Part shown: one piece after another, positions 9,099-16,275 of the stretch
Layout of the letters: the number at the start of each line of letters is the position of its first letter
Numbering within the stretch: the first letter of the stretch is position 1
Assembly (NCBI GenBank): GCA_004151065.3
Contig: NWUY0300006841.1
Coordinates: 40,314-56,588 of the forward strand
Origin: Larix sibirica
Lineage: Eukaryota > Streptophyta > Pinopsida > Pinales > Pinaceae
Length of the DNA stretch: 16,275 nt
Direction: 5' to 3'
Made by a program: the position numbers and the translations under genes
Notes under the pieces: generated by a model
Database searches by the model: none
The model's input: the letters and a program-made list of their open reading frames with translations, nothing else
Told to the model about the DNA's origin: nothing

Positions 9099-10012
9099 AT
9101 CTACCTCTGGTTGCAATTGTTATGGCTATTGATACGGTGTGTGTGAAGATTAAGGCTCTTGGCCTCTCACGTTTGTTAATGGATAGTCTGAAGCTGGACT
9201 TTGTTTCGATGATGATTATGCAGGACAGTTTGAGTTATTACACTGTATGGCTGGGTATGATGGATTTTATGGCGAAAGGTGGAGGCTTGCCTTTAAATTC
9301 CGAATTTCAGGATGGCATTAGGAACTGTGGTGATATTCCTTACTCTGCTGGTGTTTGGTGGGATTGCTTTGTTTTTAATATTGGGGTGATGAGTGATAGT
9401 AAGGATATCAAGATCATGCCACCGAGAGGTTGTCCCACCAGGAGAGGCAGACAGGATCCTATGGAGTCGGATAATGGGGATAGGGGGAATGGTGCTCAGT
9501 ATGGTCCTAGTCGTGAGCAATGGAATGCTGCTGCTACTGCTCTCTTTTTCTGTTTGTTCTTTCCTCAAGACGTGCAGAGGGTGGTGGAGAATCTTGAAGA
9601 GTCTCTGTGGCATCAGGTGGCTGCGCAGGAACTTCCTAAAGAAGCGGTCGCTATGGCTGATTGGATTCACGATCTCGGCAATACATGAGGTCGTATGGCT
9701 CTCTACATTCGGGTTGTTGTGATGCTTTGGGTGACCAAAACTCTTATCTCCCAGCTGATGGAAACCCAGGCGGATATATTGTCTGGTTGTTTAAGGATGA
9801 CTCAATTGGAAGACCTTTGTAAGGATCACGCTGAAGAATCTAAGTGGATACATATGAAGTTGGACGCTTTGGTGGGGGATTTGGGGATTTCGTTCCTGAC
9901 CAAGCCAAAGAAAGTTGAAAACCCGCGGGAGATCAACCTGTGTGGAAAAGGGGACGCTGTTAATAAGTCATCGGTGGTGATTATTGAAGATGAGGCCGGT
10001 TCGTCAGCTTAA
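9020..10012 (+). pseudogene. LINE ORF3, copy C (nearly open)
   Basis: This is the same downstream frame as in copy B. It has lost its overlapping ATG through the 14-bp deletion at about 9020, but it stays open from there to the TAA at 10010-10012 except for one TGA at 9686-9688, which is CGG in copy B. Shared blocks are YHPQGGKDRW, PLNSEFQDGIRNCGD, MPPRGCPTRRGR (the Arg of the RGRP core is Cys here), SREQWNAAATAL, ELPKEAVAMADWIHD, CKDHAEESKWIHMKLD, GISFLTKPKKVENP and VVIIEDEAGSSA. Other in-frame ATGs at 9080 and 9416 are alternative starts also found in copy B. B and C differ by mostly conservative or synonymous changes, for example Arg CGT at 6229 against AGG at 9320, which supports past coding. 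I recognise no family. Confidence 0.6.
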
Positions 10013-10485
10013 TTACTTTTGTGACTGGTTCCCTACGTGTTTGCTGCGGTTCTAGGCTTGGTGACTCTTGTCTGGGGTCGGCTTCGGCTCTTCTCGACTG
10101 TTTCGTGCTTAAGTCTTTTTGGTTTTTCCTTATTTTGGTTCCGATCTCTTTTTCTTTGCTCGATGTCTGTCCTCTCGACATTTGTTCTGTTAAGGGGTTT
10201 GGGTGTATTTCTCAGCTGTTTGTTTACTGGATGCTGTCCTCTGATGTACTGTAACCGTTTTTGGTTCGTTAGAGTTGTCATGGTCTGTAATTCTGGTGCT
10301 CTCTGGTTTGGAATGTGTAACTATGGGGATTGGGAAACTAAGGTTGTTCTCTGGCTTTGGTTCTGGAATAGTAAGGAAAAATTCTGTTTTGGCATCTGGG
10401 GTGGCAGTTTCAGCCTCCAGTTTGTTGTAAAGATGACTATTGTACTATTTATCCTACCTTAATAGAATGTTGTCTTTATTTGCTT
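10013..10485 (+). other. LINE 3' untranslated region, copy C
   Basis: This T/G-rich 3' region ends in TTGTAAAGATGACTATTGTA, then AATAGA at 10461-10466 (a weak near-upstream polyadenylation element), then TTTATTTGCTT before the A run. The style fits plant L1 3' ends. The short stem seen in copy B recurs at 10162-10167 and 10177-10182. Confidence 0.65.
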
Positions 10486-10495
10486 AAAAAAAAAA
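10486..10495 (+). other. LINE poly(A) tail
   Basis: A run of 10 A follows the 3' UTR and is directly followed by the right target-site repeat. The last two A are also counted in that repeat. This marks the 3' end of the insertion. Confidence 0.8.
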
Positions 10496-10506
10496 TACTA
10501 GTACTA
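10494..10506. repeat. Target-site duplication, right copy
   Basis: AATACTAGTACTA is identical to 3499-3511. After it the flanks diverge (GAATAAG here, AAATGTAC on the left). Confidence 0.8.
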
Positions 10507-10941
10507 GAATAAGAGAAAACCTTATAATTCAAGAATGTGTAAACTAACTACCAAATTAACAAAAAAATTAGTGAAAAATGTTTTACAAAACACATTTTAA
10601 TATACAAAATGACTTATTGCCAAGTTAACAAGTATATATATATACACTGAAATTGTTATAATGTGTAATAAAACAAGGCTACAACAATAATATACAAAGA
10701 ATTAGTACAAGTTACTACCTACTATTGACTTGGTGGTTCTTACAACTCTTCAACTTAATTGTAAAGTCTACTAATATAGAGCCTAATAAATTGAGCTAGT
10801 ATCCAAACTACCTTACAATGAATAATAAAACATGGGCTTAGAAGAAAGCATGCTCACTAAGGATTTCATGTTTGATGTATGCAAGAATTTTGAACTCTAG
10901 GGTTGCATTTTCATTTTCCATGTCTCGTTGCACCTGTTGGA
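10507..10941. other. AT-rich spacer, no gene
   Basis: No supported gene. A short TA run lies at about 10633-10643. On the minus strand, about 10940-10845 keeps an open hydrophilic stretch (VQRDMENENATLEFK) in a shifted frame that may be the tail of the coiled-coil relic next to it. Confidence 0.4.
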
Positions 10942-11277
10942 CTATTTATTCATCCTTAATTGTTGCTCTAATTGAATCAATAGAAATCTTTGGAAGAGAA
11001 ACCTATGAATGGGAGCTCCTAGTAAGACCAAAACTAATTCATAAAGTATGTTGAAGTCTGCTTCCAATTTGTCTATTTGCTTGCTTTGACAATCCACTAC
11101 TATTGATAACTTAACATTCTTGGATATTTGAGTTTCAAGATGACTTTTCATCTTGCTACTATAATGAGCATAAGCCACATGTAGTTCCTTAATTTGATTT
11201 ATACTCTTCCAATGAACTCAACGCAAGTCTGAAATCTCATCACGGATACATTGACTAGAATCCCTATGACCCTCCAT
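10942..11277 (-). pseudogene. Degenerate coiled-coil-like frame, downstream of RNase H relic 3
   Basis: A minus-strand frame starts at ATG 11277-11275 (MEGHRDSSQCIRDEISDLR), is cut by a TGA at 11220-11218, and continues in the same frame through QIKELHVAYAHYSSKMKSHL to a TAG at 10942. The composition is charged with regular hydrophobic spacing, suggesting a helical coiled coil. It lies about 0.8 kb downstream of RNase H relic 3, the same relative place as the other two coiled-coil-like frames here. I recognise no named family. A retroelement gag/ORF1- or ORF3-type remnant is the most likely explanation. Confidence 0.35.
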
Positions 11278-11789
11278 TCTTTTAGAAGCCTTAAATTTGA
11301 ACCAAAACCCAGTGACCATGAGAGTACCAAGTAACTTTCAAACTAAAAATGGCTAAAGCGAGAGAAAACATCAAAGTAAAAGGCCAAGAACAAAGACCCA
11401 ATTCACTTGGAAGAGCACACTGAAACTAGACCACGAGACTTTATTAGGCTTCTAAGGTGACGCAAACCAAAGTGAACATTTGAACCAAATTGGGCTTATG
11501 GGCCTTAAGCACTTGCAATAAAATAAAAAACCAAAAGAGAGAAAAATCCCATTTTCACTTCGTAGAGCCATACTTTCACAATTAATAACCATTCCTTCGA
11601 CACACATTAAGAAGTAAATGAGAAGTACATAGGAGTGGGCTGAATTTAATGCGCTTCTCGTCAAGATAATATTGGTGCACCACTTGTCCATTATCTCCAT
11701 TGACATACATATCCTGACTTTTGATAAATTGTATATCATTAGAAGTAAGCAATGATAGAAACACCCCCCCTTCTCCCGACAACCTAAAT
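11278..11789. other. Spacer between relics
   Basis: Open minus-strand frames of 116 codons (11452-11802) and 74 codons (11582-11806) overlap here in different phases. Neither shows a motif I recognise. They directly follow RNase H relic 3 and may be decayed downstream coding sequence of it. Confidence 0.35.
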
Positions 11790-12105
11790 TTATACTCAAC
11801 ATTCAATGTTCAATGTAAATGCCTCATTTGCTTTGATACTAGCGATGTTATCGAATGTCCTTGAGACTTGATGGTATTATATAGACTCAAAACACCTTGC
11901 TACCCCTTGAACTCTATGAATAAGTTAGGGGAGTCTTGAATTTTGAGAGATCAACTAGTTTCACATTTGTCAAATTATGATTGAGGAGTCTCTAATTGCA
12001 ATTAGATTTCTAATTTTCCTTGATTTGAGAATATCTAAACAATGATACAATTTTAATGCTTCTACTTGATTATTGGTGGATTGATCTCCTAACCCTTAAG
12101 TAAAG
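11790..12105 (-). pseudogene. RNase H relic 3 (retroelement)
   Basis: One minus-strand phase gives, in order, NNQVEALKLYHCLDILKSRK with the catalytic Glu codon at 12062-12060, then NLIAIRDSSIII with the Asp codon at 11990-11988 (Gly of the GDS motif is Arg), then a YHQVSR segment with His at 11873-11871, then IASIKANEAFTL. The spacings Glu-Asp 24 and Asp-His 39 residues match RNase H domains of plant LINE and related elements. The final Asp (A-D-x-x-A-N) is Ser. In-frame stops occur after the GDS-like motif and before YHQVSR. The first-Asp segment upstream is not recognisable. Confidence 0.6.
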
Positions 12106-12175
12106 CTTATTTCACAATTGCTTTTTGGATCAAAGTTGACGTTCTTGCACATACCACTCCTTACTAAACATGTAC

Positions 12176-12192
12176 ATTATTATTATTATTAT
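12176..12192. repeat. (ATT)n microsatellite
   Basis: ATT is repeated five times plus a partial unit. No function is implied. Confidence 0.9.
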
Positions 12193-12661
12193 GTTTTAAC
12201 CAAAACAAATATGGATTATATTGAAGAGGAGTTGCAACTAAACTAGATAGCAAGTTAATGTAACAATAAAAAAGTTAAGCTTGGAAACGTAAAATGCAAA
12301 AATAACAAAATATGTAGGGGGTTTATCTAAAGCCTACCATGTCGTTATAGTCTTTCTTGAAATACTCATAGCCCTAGCACTATGAATTCAAACATATTGT
12401 CCCAACAAAACTTAAACTTGCAAAGCATAAACCTAGAAAATAGATGTAGAAACTATCCATTGTAGAAATGCAACTAGTTCTTTGCTTGATTCTTTTCATC
12501 GGCTTCTTTGATTTCCATGGGCTTTCATACCCAATGTATTGTGTCTTCCTCTATTCTTGCTTCTCTTGGGGATGTTACAAAAGTATTGGGACTTATGGAA
12601 AAGTCATGGATGATCTAAACAAACATGTTATGCTTAGAGATTAGATGTTCTATTTTGAGAA
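12193..12661. other. Spacer, no recognisable gene
   Basis: No supported frame. Short minus-strand open pieces exist but have no motif and frequent stops. Confidence 0.4.
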
Positions 12662-12829
12662 TTATGATTGTCCATCCTTAATTCCATATCTACAATCTTG
12701 TTTTTTCAGTTCCTCAAGTTGGGCATGAACACTTTCTATCATATAAGAAATGGTCGCATGTAACCCCTTTATCTGGAAAGCCTAACTTCTCACTAACCAA
12801 ATATATTCAACAATATCACAAGCAATGTT
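12662..12829 (-). pseudogene. Degenerate coiled-coil-like frame, downstream of RNase H relic 2
   Basis: This minus-strand phase reads NIACDIVEYIWLVRS, a TAG, then FQIKGLHATISYMIESVHAQ and LEELKKQ, and ends at TAA 12664-12662. The QIKGLH segment resembles QIKELH in the frame at 10942-11277, with a Cys and a stop at similar distances upstream. It lies about 0.75 kb downstream of the Glu of RNase H relic 2. The similarity is short and judged by eye, so this is a weak call. Confidence 0.25.
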
Positions 12830-13284
12830 TACCACTTCAATAGTTTATATTGACTTGCAAATTCCCAACTTTGATATGACCACAATCGATCTATAATTCT
12901 TGGCCTTTGTTTGCATGTTATCTTCCACAAAGCGACCCCAGTATAATTTGCTAGCATATGGTTAGAGGGATAAGCTACCATTTCACACTTTCCTTCACTT
13001 GCAACAAACAACATAATGGGTCTATGAAAACACTCTCAAATTATCCCACGAGCATTACATTGACCCATTCATTTCTCCATTAAACTCTCAAGCATGGCGA
13101 TGAATTGTATGAATATGAGGGGGATGATGATAATTAAACTCCATTGCATGTGAATTGATGTCATTTACAACTTGTCCATACTTTTATTGGGGTGTTAAGA
13201 CTATAGTTCTTGGATGTGGTAGTCATGGAAGGTTGTAAAGTTTCCTTCCCATTTTCACACAATTTCCCTTCCTTCAAAAGCACA
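12830..13284. other. Spacer between relics
   Basis: A 61-codon minus-strand frame (12829-13014) has no motif I recognise. It lies between RNase H relic 2 and the coiled-coil-like frame and could be decayed coding sequence of the same unit. Confidence 0.3.
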
Positions 13285-13575
13285 CTCCTATTTGTCAAGC
13301 ATCCTCTTCAAAGTTAAGATAGTGAAGGATGTTGATATAGGATATTGTCTTAAGGTATCCGACAATTCTTCTATTTATGTTTCTCAATTTAGATAGGGTT
13401 AATGTTTTTGTTGTAGATAAATTCTTAATTTTTCAAATGATAACTAAAGAATCACCAATGACCACTATTGCTTTAACTTGTATTGCACACAAAACACTAA
13501 ACTTTTGGAACAAAGCAAAAACTTCAACCTAATTGTTTAATGTCTCCCTCAATCTTCGGGGATATGCCATTTCGT
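13285..13575 (-). pseudogene. RNase H relic 2 (retroelement)
   Basis: The minus strand in one phase gives NN, a TAG, then VEVFALFQKF with the Glu codon at 13525-13523. KAIVVIGDSLVII follows with the Asp codon at 13453-13451 and a TGA after it. Then comes R-R-I-V-G-Y-L-K-T-I-S-Y-I-N-I-L-H-Y-L-N, and NFEEDA with the closing Asp codon at 13303-13301. Glu-Asp spacing is 24 and Asp-Asp 50 residues, both right for RNase H. The usual His of FYHVLR is Asn. Three of the four catalytic acids can still be placed in one frame, with two nonsense codons between them. The segment with the first Asp is lost. Confidence 0.6.
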
Positions 13576-14151
13576 GTTGCCCTCCCCTCTAGGTTGTACA
13601 TTATTGATATAAATATAAATTAATCATGTTTAAATTATAAATCAATTATAGTATTCAAATGATGAGAAAACGTGGGTGGGAATAATTCCACCATCTATTT
13701 ACAAAAATCTAAAAAGCATCCCATTGTCATTTTTTGTTAACTATACTTTCAACTAATAATTACCATATTATTACTTCCTTGCACGTCACTTTATATTTAT
13801 TAAGTTTGTTTTATTTGAACGACACGTTAAAAAACACACGAGGTTAAATGTAATTTTCAAAAATATTGAAAGTGCGTGCTTTAAAAAAAAGAAATCAAGT
13901 GTATTTGAATTTCAACGTTTAGATTTTATAATTAATGTAGTTAGTGGGCAACTCTCAGAATTTAGTTTTAAATTTTCCTTCTTGGAGTTGGTTTATTCTT
14001 AAATCACTTAAGAGTAAAGAGGAGTTCAAAATTTTGTAAAAAAACTTTGTTTAACAAACTGAAGTATCACATATTTTTGTAAGAGTCTCTTAGAGAGTTA
14101 AAATTAGAAACTTATTTATTAAAGTTATAAATAAGTTGATGTAAAAAAGTG
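13576..14151. other. AT-rich spacer with LTR-like echo
   Basis: No gene is seen. Bases 13903-13950 resemble the first 45 bases of the window, and both stretches are followed about 130-200 bp later by AAGTTGATGT or GAGTTGATGT. This hints at a shared dispersed repeat. Confidence 0.35.
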
Positions 14152-14622
14152 TTAAGAAATAGAACATAAGTAAAAATTATAGAGAAAGATATTTAGAGAA
14201 ATTGATGTCTCTTTCTCTATTAAGGCATCATCATATTCTTGCATGCCATCTCTTTGGTGTTGTTGTTGTCCAATTATTACAATGGTTGTATGTTGTATCG
14301 TATCATTTTCACTTGCATTCTCCATCATTGAGCCCTCTAAGAACACGGGTTGTCCTATTGTTGATTGGGTTCCTTGGACAAAACCGAGAATCATATTATA
14401 GTGCATGTCCATTTCATTTGCCACTCTATCCGTCCTCATGCTTTGCTCCTGCATTCTAGTCTCTAATTCTGCCATTTTTTTCTCTTGGTTTTTAAAGTGG
14501 TTAAACAGATAGCCTATCGCCTATCTCATGCCATCCATCTATTCATTCATCCTCCTTAACATTTTCTTAATATCAGAGATATTTTCATTTCCATAAGTAC
14601 CAAAACAAGGAATGATTGCCAT
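14152..14622 (-). pseudogene. Coiled-coil/gag-like frame, downstream of RNase H relic 1
   Basis: An ATG at 14622-14620 opens MAIIPCFGTYGNENISDIKK on the minus strand. The same phase continues through TAGs at 14541-14539 and 14523-14521 to FNHFKNQEKKMAELETRM, a 107-codon open stretch, ending near 14152. The charged, heptad-like segment EKKMAELETRMQEQSMRTDR suggests a coiled coil. A Gln-rich run follows (IGQQQHQRDG). It lies about 1 kb downstream of the Glu of RNase H relic 1. Unrecognised family; gag- or ORF1-like retroelement remnant is the best guess. Confidence 0.4.
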
Positions 14623-14964
14623 ACTTCTAACTATAGCTTTAACTCTTATGGGTTTTGTTATGAAACTAATGTCCCCGTAATAGTGCTAGGAATTTGCTAA
14701 GATAGGCCCATTAATATATAGTCCATATATAACCAAAGAAATACTCCGACTTCTACATGCATCGGACCAAGAATAAACCTAGCAAGAGGTAAATGAGCAA
14801 GTCGAAGGAAAAGACTTGACACCAAACAAGAATTTTCCTATGTCGAAACAAAAGAAAGGGCATCCAATATGATTGAAGATGTCATAGTTTCTAAGTGACC
14901 CGATGTTCAAATGCAACATACAATAAACAAGAATAATCGCACCGTTAATCTTTGTCGAAATTCC
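14623..14964. other. Spacer, no recognisable gene
   Basis: No supported frame or motif on either strand. Confidence 0.4.
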
Positions 14965-15690
14965 CTATAATGAAGTTCTCAAACACCAACCTCCTACCTC
15001 ACCTGCATTCCTAAAAACAAAATTGAATTGATTCATGATTTGGTGGAGATATATCCCACCTCCACACTTGGAATAGAGTAAATGTTCCTTAAGAGGGCAT
15101 AACCAAAGGACTTTACACCAAGAAATGAGGAGATCAGAGGCACGTAAGAACTTGATGCCTCCCTTGCATGCATGAAAGAGTAGCCTGCTTGCATGCCCTT
15201 CAATGACGGTAGGATGCCACTTGGAGTCCATAAAATTCCTAGGAAGTGGATTGAGAGACCTAAATCCCTTTGCCAAAATGTTTTTATGCATGAAAAGTGT
15301 CAAGGAATCCAACTCAATACTTGAGGGATCCTCATTTTTTATGAGGACTCCTTTATCCAAACAAGTTAACTTGTTTTCTTGTTGATCTACATTCCTATTG
15401 TTGTATCGAAGGATGTGGAAAATCTTTACCTTGTTGATATGATCCAGGTTTTAGATGGCTCTTTGTATTATTCTACTTAAACTCGTTCCTCCTTTAACAC
15501 TTCTTTTTTCTGGCATGGTTCACTACAAAGAGTGAGTCTCCAAAGATCGATAGTTTAAAGAACTATCAATCTTTGAAGCAAGGCATATGCTTCTACTTGA
15601 TTATTCGAAGCAATTCCTACTACCCACGCATACTTAACTTTAGATTTCCATCGAGGTCATACAATCCCCTCGTACCTACCATCCTTTTCA
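14965..15690 (-). pseudogene. RNase H relic 1 with C-terminal extension (retroelement)
   Basis: On the minus strand the pieces appear in RNase H order but in shifted phases: GLYDLDGNLKLS, then YAWVVGIASNNQVEAYALLQ with Glu at 15593-15591, then SIFGDSLFVVNHA with Asp at 15538-15536, then KIFHILRYNNRNVDQQENK with His at 15417-15415 and the closing Asp at 15387-15385, then KGVLIKNEDPSS. The Glu-Asp interval is 55 nt, not a multiple of three, so it contains a net deletion and frameshift. Asp to His is about 40 residues with another shift. A TAA interrupts RIIQRAI. The last phase continues open to about 14965 through a segment (LISWCKVLWLCPLKE, then GGGIYL) that faintly resembles the C-terminal end of LINE reverse transcriptases. 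That would be out of normal order, so I leave it unassigned. Confidence 0.65.
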
Positions 15691-15837
15691 ATTTTTCCTT
15701 CAAAAATATGTAAAATTTACTAATATCTTTTTATATTTTGTTTAAAAAAACTATGATTTTATCATTATTTAAATTTGAATAAAATTACTAAAATACTAAT
15801 TCTTACCTATTTTGATAAAAACAAATACTATATAAAA
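15691..15837. other. AT-rich spacer
   Basis: No gene or motif seen. Confidence 0.5.
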
Positions 15838-15954
15838 TTCACACCTAACCCAAAAGATCTATTATCTATGAAATATAACCCTTTATGTATATTTCTTCAC
15901 ACCTAACCCAAAAGATCTATTATCTATGCAATATAACCCCTTTATGTATATTTC
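15838..15954. repeat. 58-59-bp tandem duplication
   Basis: Units 15838-15895 and 15896-15954 are nearly identical, differing by one substitution (ATGAAAT against ATGCAAT) and one extra C. Each starts TTCACACCTAACCC and ends TGTATATTTC. The start resembles 282-296 near the other end of the window. Confidence 0.9.
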
Positions 15955-15961
15955 TTGAAGT

Positions 15962-16015
15962 AATTCTAATTTATAAGCCTATGTGTATATTTACTAAATA
16001 AATTCTAATTTATAA
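15962..16015. repeat. Short direct repeat pair
   Basis: AATTCTAATTTATAA occurs at 15962-15976 and 16001-16015, with TGTATATTT between, an echo of the preceding tandem unit. Confidence 0.7.
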
Positions 16016-16115
16016 AAATTAGATATTTTTTTTAAAAACATATAATTTATCATTTTAAAATGTATATTTTTTATTATTTAAACTATATGTTTTTTCTCAA
16101 TAGAATTTTCCAAGG

Positions 16116-16177
16116 ACTTATATTTACCTTCATTTGCTTTGATCATACTTATATTTAGCTTCATTTGCTTTTATCAT
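16116..16177. repeat. 31-bp tandem duplication
   Basis: Units 16116-16146 and 16147-16177 differ at two positions. Each starts ACTTATATTTA and ends TTTGCTTTKATCAT. Confidence 0.9.
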
Positions 16178-16275
16178 ATATAATATATATAAAATGTTTT
16201 TTTTTTTTTCCAGCAGAAAAAAAATCGTACTATTGTTATTCAGCAGAATTAAATAGTACAATGATAGTCTGATTA
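16178..16275. other. AT-rich end with small inverted repeat
   Basis: GTACTATT at 16227-16234 and AATAGTAC at 16252-16259 could pair. CAGCAGAA occurs at 16211 and again at 16241, forming a partial direct repeat. The T-run followed by CAGCAGAAAA resembles TTTTTTCAGTAGAAAA at about 460-478. No function is supported. Confidence 0.4.

Larger units (their letters stand above)
3512..10495 (+). mobile_element. LINE array: three diverged copies of one L1-type family
   Basis: Three head-to-tail segments of one LINE family lie between matching 13-bp target-site repeats. Copy A (3512-4904) starts inside the linker before zf-RVT and breaks off just after RNase H. Copy B (4906-7355) starts inside zf-RVT, runs through RNase H and ORF3, and breaks off in the 3' UTR. 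Copy C (7358-10495) starts in the reverse-transcriptase C-terminal region and runs to a 10-base poly(A). All inner edges coincide with ambiguous bases. The copies differ by roughly a tenth of positions by eye and carry private stops, so they are not simple assembly duplicates of one sequence. No reverse-transcriptase catalytic core or endonuclease is present. GC content is clearly higher than in the flanks. Confidence 0.8.

Noticed and set aside
3512-10495. The triplet as an undescribed host defence or multigene system
   Set aside because: All conserved domains are standard plant LINE domains, the copies carry stops, and target-site repeats with a poly(A) show retrotransposition.
14965-15310. 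A reverse transcriptase C-terminal fragment (LISWCKVLWLCPLKE, GGGIYL)
   Set aside because: The resemblance is faint, and it would lie downstream of RNase H, the wrong order for a LINE. It is recorded only as an unexplained extension.
15838-16177. Tandem repeats as a CRISPR array
   Set aside because: The units are adjacent with no unique spacers, and the genome context is plant.

Overview
This window looks like an AT-rich intergenic or heterochromatic stretch of a land-plant nuclear genome. It is packed with decayed retrotransposons and has no gene I can support as intact. The plant assignment rests on three things. The LINE fragments have the plant L1 architecture, with a zinc-binding module after the reverse transcriptase (zf-RVT type) followed by an RNase H domain (RVT_3 type). 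There is a plant-style LTR primer-binding site complementary to initiator tRNA-Met. Many nonsense changes are of the kind expected from cytosine methylation. I cannot name the species. There are no rRNA genes, tRNA genes, CRISPR arrays or bacterial operon signals.

Layout. 1-489 is AT-rich spacer. 491 to about 1775 (minus strand) is a 5'-truncated L1-type LINE relic with zf-RVT, RNase H, a short 3' region with a 40-bp tandem duplication, and a poly(A) seen as T11. About 2535-2925 holds LTR-like direct repeats beside a tRNA-Met-type primer-binding site (minus strand), possibly a miniature LTR element. 3512-10495 (plus strand) is the main feature: a head-to-tail set of three diverged copies (A, B, C) of one LINE family. 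A 13-bp direct repeat abuts the truncated start of copy A, and the same repeat follows the poly(A) of copy C. The copies meet exactly at the only ambiguous bases in the window (N at 4905, NN at 7356-7357), so either the array or its assembly is in question. From 10507 to 15700 the minus strand holds three older RNase H relics, at about 15.7-15.3, 13.57-13.29 and 12.1-11.79 kb. Each is followed about 0.75-1 kb downstream by a hydrophilic, coiled-coil-like broken reading frame. The last 450 bp contain short tandem repeats.

The most interesting item is in the plus-strand LINE family. Behind the RNase H domain lies a further reading frame, called ORF3 here. In copies A and B its ATG overlaps the end of the RT/RNase H frame by 11 nt, with the stop inside the start region. 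It runs about 330 codons, carries a basic AT-hook-like segment (MPPRGRPTRRGR) and ends in a conserved acidic tail. B and C differ by synonymous and conservative changes in this frame, which suggests it once made a protein. All copies are dead now: each ORF2 and each usable ORF3 has stops or frameshifts, so nothing here is expected to transpose on its own.
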